Below are positions 5,351 through 8,947 of a DNA stretch of 8,947 nucleotides, piece by piece; within the stretch, counting starts at the first letter, position 1; each line of letters starts with the position of its first letter. Where the stretch lies: the NCBI GenBank assembly GCA_016930475.1, contig JAFGGR010000226.1:1-8947 (forward strand). Direction: 5' to 3'. Below the pieces are notes generated by a model that was not told the DNA's origin, searched no databases, and worked only from the letters and a program-made list of their open reading frames with translations. This DNA is from Clostridiales bacterium. Lineage in GTDB: Bacteria; Bacillota; Clostridia; Saccharofermentanales; Saccharofermentanaceae. The position numbers and the translations under genes are program-made.

Positions 5351-5391
5351 ACGGGTATAAGCAGAAGAAGACCTCGGAAAGGCAGTAAATC

Positions 5392-5715
5392 ATGGCTTCA
5401 AGGACCAAGGCGCAGAATATTCCCGGAGGCTTTCACGGCAGTCGATATCCGATCGCGCGTGTGATCGTCGCTGTCTTTTTTCTGATCCTGATCGCCGTTG
5501 TGGGTTCGATGCTTCTCAGACAGAACGCGACCTATCAGCGAGTTGCGGAGCGCGCCGATGAACTGGTTCAACTGGAGCGTGAGGCAGTGGCCGAGAATGA
5601 CCAAGCCAACGGACTGAAGAGCATTGTCGGATCCGATGAATATATTGAACAGGTCGCCCGTGACCAACTCGGCCTCGTCAAGCCCGGAGAGACCGTCTAT
5701 AAATCTGAAGGTTAG
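5392..5715 (+). CDS. divIC: Septum formation initiator, FtsB/DivIC family
   Basis: 107 residues; a bitopic membrane protein of the FtsL-DivIC(FtsB)-DivIB(FtsQ) division complex, which links the cytosolic divisome to septal peptidoglycan synthesis. Seen: a short basic cytosolic N-terminus (1-22), one membrane helix (about 21-41, ARVIVAVFFLILIAVVGSML), a heptad-like coiled coil (about 46-76) outside, and the conserved C-terminal segment YIEQVARDQLGLVKPGETVY (84-103). AAAGG at 5378-5382 with 9-nt spacing supports the start. Position after rqcP matches the Firmicutes locus, but yabP and yabQ, usual in spore formers, are missing. It has its own promoter and terminator. Small FtsB-like proteins are hard to tell apart by sequence, so the divIC symbol rests on synteny. 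Confidence 0.9.
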   Translation: MASRTKAQNIPGGFHGSRYPIARVIVAVFFLILIAVVGSMLLRQNATYQRVAERADELVQLEREAVAENDQANGLKSIVGSDEYIEQVARDQLGLVKPGETVYKSEG

Positions 5716-5741
5716 AGGACGAAATTCCGGAAATCATTTTC

Positions 5742-5766
5742 GCCGCGTCGTGATACGCGGCTTTTT
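5742..5766 (+). terminator. Intrinsic terminator of divIC
   Basis: Perfect 7-bp GC-rich stem GCCGCGT/ACGCGGC (5742-5748, 5755-5761), 6-nt loop, then five U residues (5762-5766), 26 bases after the divIC stop. On the other strand no U tract follows, so recR, which converges on it, may lack an intrinsic terminator here. Confidence 0.88.
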
Positions 5767-5776
5767 CATGCAAAAA

Positions 5777-6376
5777 TCAGAATTCGTGTCGGGCCCGCAT
5801 CGCTTTTGAAAGTGTTACGTCATCGGCGAATTCCAGGTCGGATCCCATCGGAAGACCGGAGGCGATCCGGGTCACGCGTATGCCTGAAGGCTTGATCAAT
5901 CTGGATATATAAAGTGCGGTCGCTTCTCCTTCGGCCGTCTGATTCGTGGCGATGATCACCTCGCGGACCTTGTCATTCTGTTGAAGTCGGGTGATCAATT
6001 CCTTCAACTTGAGCGCATCCAAGCCCACGTTCTGAAGCGGGGAGTAAACCCCGTGCAGGACATGATACAAACCCTGGTAATCCCGCATTCGTTCCATTGT
6101 CGATACATCGCGGGGATTCTCGACCACGCAGATCATCGTCGGATCACGATTCGTGTCCGAACAAACAGAGCATGGATCGCGGTCCGTGTAGTTCTGACAA
6201 ACGGAGCAGAGGCGCACGGAATTGCGCGCCGATACGATCGAATCGGACAGCGACAAGACATCTTCGGATGGCATGGATAAGATATGAAAAGCAAGCCGCT
6301 GAGCGGACTTATTTCCGATTCCGGGCAACTTTCCAAGCTCGGCAATCAGCCGGGCAATAGTCGGAGCATAACGCAT
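5777..6376 (-). CDS. recR: Recombination mediator RecR
   Basis: 199 residues, the usual RecR length. Acts with RecO to load RecA on SSB-coated single-stranded DNA in gap repair. Domains seen in order: helix-hairpin-helix LGKLPGIGNKSAQRLAF (14-30); C4 zinc finger (C57, C60, C69, C72); Toprim domain from about 80 (MICVVENPRDVSTMER, HGVYSPL, IIATNQTAEGEATALYISRL); C-terminal ASGLPMGSDLEFADDVTLSKA (172-192). All expected motifs are intact. Start: AGAGG at 6383-6387 is 6 nt from the ATG at 6376; a GTG one codon earlier would be only 3 nt away, so ATG is preferred. It is the last gene of the dnaX-ebfC-recR operon, 10 bases after the ebfC stop. Confidence 0.97.
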   Translation of the reverse strand: MRYAPTIARLIAELGKLPGIGNKSAQRLAFHILSMPSEDVLSLSDSIVSARNSVRLCSVCQNYTDRDPCSVCSDTNRDPTMICVVENPRDVSTMERMRDYQGLYHVLHGVYSPLQNVGLDALKLKELITRLQQNDKVREVIIATNQTAEGEATALYISRLIKPSGIRVTRIASGLPMGSDLEFADDVTLSKAMRARHEF

Positions 6377-6386
6377 CACGTACCTC

Positions 6387-6731
6387 TTAGAAGGGCATCT
6401 TCATGCCGCCCGTAACGCTTCCCATCTTCGACTCGGAGTAATCTTCGAGCTTTCGCTGGGCTTCGTTATACGCCGCTATGATCATGTCCTGAAGCATCTC
6501 AACATCACTCGGATCGACGGCCGACGGGTCAATGGTCAATTCCTTCATCTCATGATCTCCACCGATCACGACCTTGACGACTCCTCCGCCCGATGTTGCA
6601 TCAAAACGGGAGTTCTTAATTTCTTCCTGAGCTTGCTGAGCGGCCTGTTGCATCTTCTGAGCTTGTTGTAACAACTGATTCATGTTCGAGCCCCCGCCGC
6701 CGGGTAATCCCCGAAAACCACCTTTAGCCAT
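6387..6731 (-). CDS. ebfC: YbaB/EbfC-family nucleoid-associated protein
   Basis: 114 residues. Dimeric DNA-binding protein of the YbaB/EbfC (YaaK) family, nearly always encoded between dnaX and recR. Seen: a Gly-rich N-terminus (about 4-15), a Gln/Ala-rich helix (NMNQLLQQAQKMQQAAQQAQ, from 16) that forms the coiled-coil part of the tweezer-shaped dimer, the beta region with GGGVVKVVIGGDHEMKELTI, then DPSDVEMLQDMIIAAYNEA, the family signature helix. The C-terminus ends in the usual Gly/Met-rich tail. Start: GGAGG 8 nt upstream decides for the ATG at 6731 over an in-frame ATG nine codons earlier. It follows dnaX by 42 bases with no terminator between, so it is co-transcribed. Cellular role is still loosely defined in the family. 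Confidence 0.95.
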   Translation of the reverse strand: MAKGGFRGLPGGGGSNMNQLLQQAQKMQQAAQQAQEEIKNSRFDATSGGGVVKVVIGGDHEMKELTIDPSAVDPSDVEMLQDMIIAAYNEAQRKLEDYSESKMGSVTGGMKMPF

Positions 6732-6773
6732 TCGTTTATCCTCCTTGCTGAATTGCAACCTCTATTTCAAGGA

Positions 6774-8819
6774 TTACATATCGTCTATCGTTTGAACTTC
6801 GACCCCGTTCTGCTCGGCGAAAGCCTTGATCCTTCCGACCCAATCCGGCTCCGGACGACTATTATCTGTCCGGTCTCCGTCCTGTGCTGTCGGCTCCGTG
6901 TCGCTGTCGGTCATCATCCGTAGGTCCCGAACGCCGGATATGAGGGTCATAGCGTCCTCTTTGATTTTCTTATATTCGTTTCGCTGTGTCAATTGATCGA
7001 TATACGAACGCATGATGTCCGGGAAAATGAGCCGGAGCTCGTCATTGTGGATCTTGACGCGCGCGTGCCTCAACTGCAGGGACTCCAGAATCATTGTGTC
7101 CTCCCAGCGTTTGATCAAAATATCCCACAGATGAGACAAGGACGGCGTCTCCGGGGATATCTCCACAGGTTCTTGCGTCGATAGCCCGGCAGGCTCGGAT
7201 GCCCGGTCGTCCGAGGGTTCCGGAGTCGATTCTTCGGCAGGCTCGGATGCCCGGTTATCCGCGGGTTCCGGAGTCGATTCTTCAGCGGGTCCGACGGATC
7301 GGGAACCCGGGAGATCGGACGCGACGGAATCGATATCCGGAATGACCGGCGGCAAAGGAATATTGGCGTTGCGAACCGGAGGGACCGAGGTGACGACGGA
7401 GAGGTTTGTGATTGGGCGTTGGACCGGGGGCGCAGGCTCCGCGGTACGCGTCAAATTGGGCGTGAGTGGAGAGATCTTGGAATAATCGAGCGCTTTGCCG
7501 ACGGGATCTTCGTCGTCAGATAGAATCGTTCTTTGAATTTCGTAGGTCAGCGAAACTTCTTCTGGATCCGCCTCCGGAGGAGGGATCATATCCGGCTCCG
7601 GCTCGGGAGGCGCGGACGGTTTGGTCTCCGGCTCGGAATGCCCGGCCATAACCGGCTCCGCTATGGTGGAGGGGATGAGTATCTCGACTTCTTCGGACGG
7701 CGTTTCCCGCGCGAAAACCTTCTCGTTTCCGATGTTCTCGGCTCCCAGAGCGAGAAGGGCAATTTCGAATGATGTGCGCATGTCCGGCGACCATTTCAAT
7801 TCGGAAGCAAGCGCGGAGAGGCGGGTGATCACACGAAGAAGGGCGTCCTTGGTCGTGTGATCGGACAGCCGGCGCATCTCGGTTATCGATTCGGCGGTAG
7901 CCCGAACCAGATTCTCGGGGCGGCGGGAGATACCAATGACCAATAAGTCGCGAAAATATCGCGCGAGATCGAGGGTGAAGCGAAGAATATCCCGTCCGTC
8001 CATGATCAGTCGATCGCACAGATCGATGATGGCGACGGATCTTCCGCTTAATATCGATTCCGCCATGGACAGGAGAAACCGGTCGTCGACGACTCCGGTC
8101 ATTTTGAGGATGTCGTCCCGTAGAATGACGGATGTTGAATCTCCGCTTACTTGGTCGAGCAGCGAAATGGCATCTCGCAAAGCACCGTCGGAAAGTTTGG
8201 CGATGGTCTCGAGCGCATCGTCATGAATAGAAATACCGTTCTTGTCGGAAATGTCTCGAAGGCGCTCTACGATGGACTCCAAAGGGATCCTTCGAAAATC
8301 GTAGCGCTGACACCGCGAGATGATCGTTGCGGGGATCCGATGAGGCTCGGTTGTCGCAAGGATGAAAACGGCGTGAGCGGGGGGCTCTTCCAGAGTCTTG
8401 AGCAGAGCGTTGAAAGCGCCGGTCGAGAGCATATGGACTTCGTCTACGATGTATACTTTATACTTTGCCCGTGACGGCATGAAAAGGACCTCGTCACAGA
8501 TCCGCCGGATGTTGTCTACACTGTTATTGGAAGCGGCATCCATCTCGATGACATCGAGTATGGATCCCTCAAGTATACCTGTGCAGATTTCGCAACGGTT
8601 ACAGGGGTTTCCGTTGTCCGGATCCAGACAGTTGATGGCGCGGGATAGGATCTTGGCGATTGATGTCTTCCCGGTACCTCGAGTGCCGCTGAAAAGATAA
8701 GCGTGGGCGATCTGACCGGAGGCGACTGATTGACGAAGCGCCGTCACGATATGCTTTTGTTCGACGACCTCGTCAAAGGTCATCGGACGAAATTGCCGGT
8801 ATAGCGCAAGATGCTCCAT
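6774..8819 (-). CDS. dnaX: DNA polymerase III subunit gamma/tau
   Basis: 681 residues. AAA+ clamp-loader ATPase that loads the sliding clamp and, as tau, tethers polymerase and helicase at the replication fork. Seen: LALYRQFRPMTFDEVV (4-19), Walker A GTRGTGKT (45-52), zinc module (C64, C73, C76, C79), Walker B with DEVH (126-129), TTEP (156-159), SRC arginine-finger motif (168-170), sensor-2 GALRDA (212-217), clamp-loader domain III to about 365. A long acidic Pro-rich linker (about 370-560) with a 16-residue repeat follows, then a compact C-terminal domain (about 560-635) and a short tail. No A-tract frameshift signal for a separate gamma form was noticed. Start: GGAGG 6 nt before the ATG at 8819; a longer reading would enter the SRP RNA. 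First gene of dnaX-ebfC-recR. Confidence 0.97.
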   Translation of the reverse strand: MEHLALYRQFRPMTFDEVVEQKHIVTALRQSVASGQIAHAYLFSGTRGTGKTSIAKILSRAINCLDPDNGNPCNRCEICTGILEGSILDVIEMDAASNNSVDNIRRICDEVLFMPSRAKYKVYIVDEVHMLSTGAFNALLKTLEEPPAHAVFILATTEPHRIPATIISRCQRYDFRRIPLESIVERLRDISDKNGISIHDDALETIAKLSDGALRDAISLLDQVSGDSTSVILRDDILKMTGVVDDRFLLSMAESILSGRSVAIIDLCDRLIMDGRDILRFTLDLARYFRDLLVIGISRRPENLVRATAESITEMRRLSDHTTKDALLRVITRLSALASELKWSPDMRTSFEIALLALGAENIGNEKVFARETPSEEVEILIPSTIAEPVMAGHSEPETKPSAPPEPEPDMIPPPEADPEEVSLTYEIQRTILSDDEDPVGKALDYSKISPLTPNLTRTAEPAPPVQRPITNLSVVTSVPPVRNANIPLPPVIPDIDSVASDLPGSRSVGPAEESTPEPADNRASEPAEESTPEPSDDRASEPAGLSTQEPVEISPETPSLSHLWDILIKRWEDTMILESLQLRHARVKIHNDELRLIFPDIMRSYIDQLTQRNEYKKIKEDAMTLISGVRDLRMMTDSDTEPTAQDGDRTDNSRPEPDWVGRIKAFAEQNGVEVQTIDDM
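7190..7285 (-). repeat. In-frame 48-bp tandem repeat in the dnaX linker
   Basis: Two near-identical 48-bp copies, 7190-7237 and 7238-7285, encode the 16-residue pattern SEPAEESTPEP-D-RA twice within residues about 511-545. A diverged half copy (about 7168-7189) adjoins. The period keeps frame, and the repeat lies in the disordered linker, not in a folded domain. Confidence 0.85.
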
Positions 8820-8869
8820 GGAAAACCTCCGGGAAATGATAAGAAATCGTCCCGCCCGGTCTGCGGTCG

Positions 8870-8947
8870 GAAACAGGCACCCTCGCGGCACCTGTGATTG
8901 ACCGCTTACTGCTGCTTCCTTCCGGACCTGACAGGGTTCACGGGTCA
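8870..8947 (-). ncRNA. ffs: Signal recognition particle RNA (small bacterial 4.5S type), partial
   Basis: The minus strand contains the hallmark SRP domain IV loop, GTCAGGTCCGGAAGGAAGCA (within 8911-8934), with the GGAA tetraloop and the Ffh-binding asymmetric loop, followed by AGTAAGCGGT and GTGCCGCGAGGGTGCCTGT, typical of the 3' strand of small SRP RNAs. The 5' strand lies beyond the right edge, so only the 3' part is present. The 3' end near 8870 is estimated from the family pattern; no clear terminator is seen before dnaX, 50 bases on. SRP RNA with Ffh targets membrane and secreted proteins co-translationally. Location just upstream of dnaX matches B. subtilis scr-dnaX. Confidence 0.95.

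Noticed and set aside
5270..5464. 64-codon plus-strand frame between rqcP and divIC
   Set aside because: Overlaps the divIC promoter and start in another frame, lacks a Shine-Dalgarno and resembles no family.
8820..8869. Separate promoter for dnaX between the SRP RNA and the ATG
   Set aside because: Only a poor TATCAT-like box and no -35; transcription may come from upstream of the SRP RNA, outside the window.

Overview
The window looks like a chromosomal segment from a Gram-positive anaerobe of the Clostridia/Firmicutes type. The evidence is gene order. On the right, an SRP RNA is followed by dnaX, ebfC (ybaB/yaaK) and recR, the Bacillus/Clostridium order. In the middle, mazG, rqcP (yabO) and divIC lie in the order of the B. 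subtilis yabN-yabO-(yabP-yabQ)-divIC locus. Strong AAGGAGG-like ribosome binding sites and U-tailed terminators agree with this. Base composition is near even, and I cannot name a genus. Most of the window is core housekeeping; the unusual material lies at about 1500-4105.

Layout. (1) 1-1403, plus strand: the 3' part of a PAS-GGDEF-HD-GYP cyclic-di-GMP protein, cut by the left edge. (2) 1498-2277, minus strand: a zinc-ribbon plus HD-domain protein whose later metal ligands look lost; it converges on gene 1 across a shared terminator. (3) 2545-3444, minus strand: a leaderless metzincin-like metalloprotease. (4) 3445-3704: a divergent regulatory region with facing -10 boxes, a near-palindrome, a minus-strand terminator hairpin and a two-codon ORF with an excellent Shine-Dalgarno sequence. 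(5) 3705-3968, plus strand: a small protein of a clostridial hypothetical type. (6) 3981-4060: four exact-length 20-bp tandem repeats that seem to derive from the 3' end of gene 5. (7) 4106-5216, plus strand: mazG and rqcP, overlapping by 14 bases. (8) 5217-5391: a possible two-state RNA hairpin and a good sigma-A-type promoter. (9) 5392-5715, plus strand: divIC with its terminator. (10) 5777-8819, minus strand: the dnaX-ebfC-recR operon. (11) 8870-8947, minus strand: the 3' part of the SRP RNA, cut by the right edge.

How the genes fit together. dnaX, ebfC and recR serve replication and recombinational repair. MazG cleans the nucleotide pool, RqcP works in rescue of stalled 50S ribosomes, and DivIC acts at the division septum. 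yabP and yabQ, the sporulation genes found between rqcP and divIC in spore formers, are absent here. No mobile element, tRNA, CRISPR array or obvious defence island is visible. I do not see a clear undescribed multi-gene system. The best candidates for something new are the 2278-4105 block (metzincin, structured divergent region, small gene and tandem array) and the degenerate zinc-ribbon HD protein.
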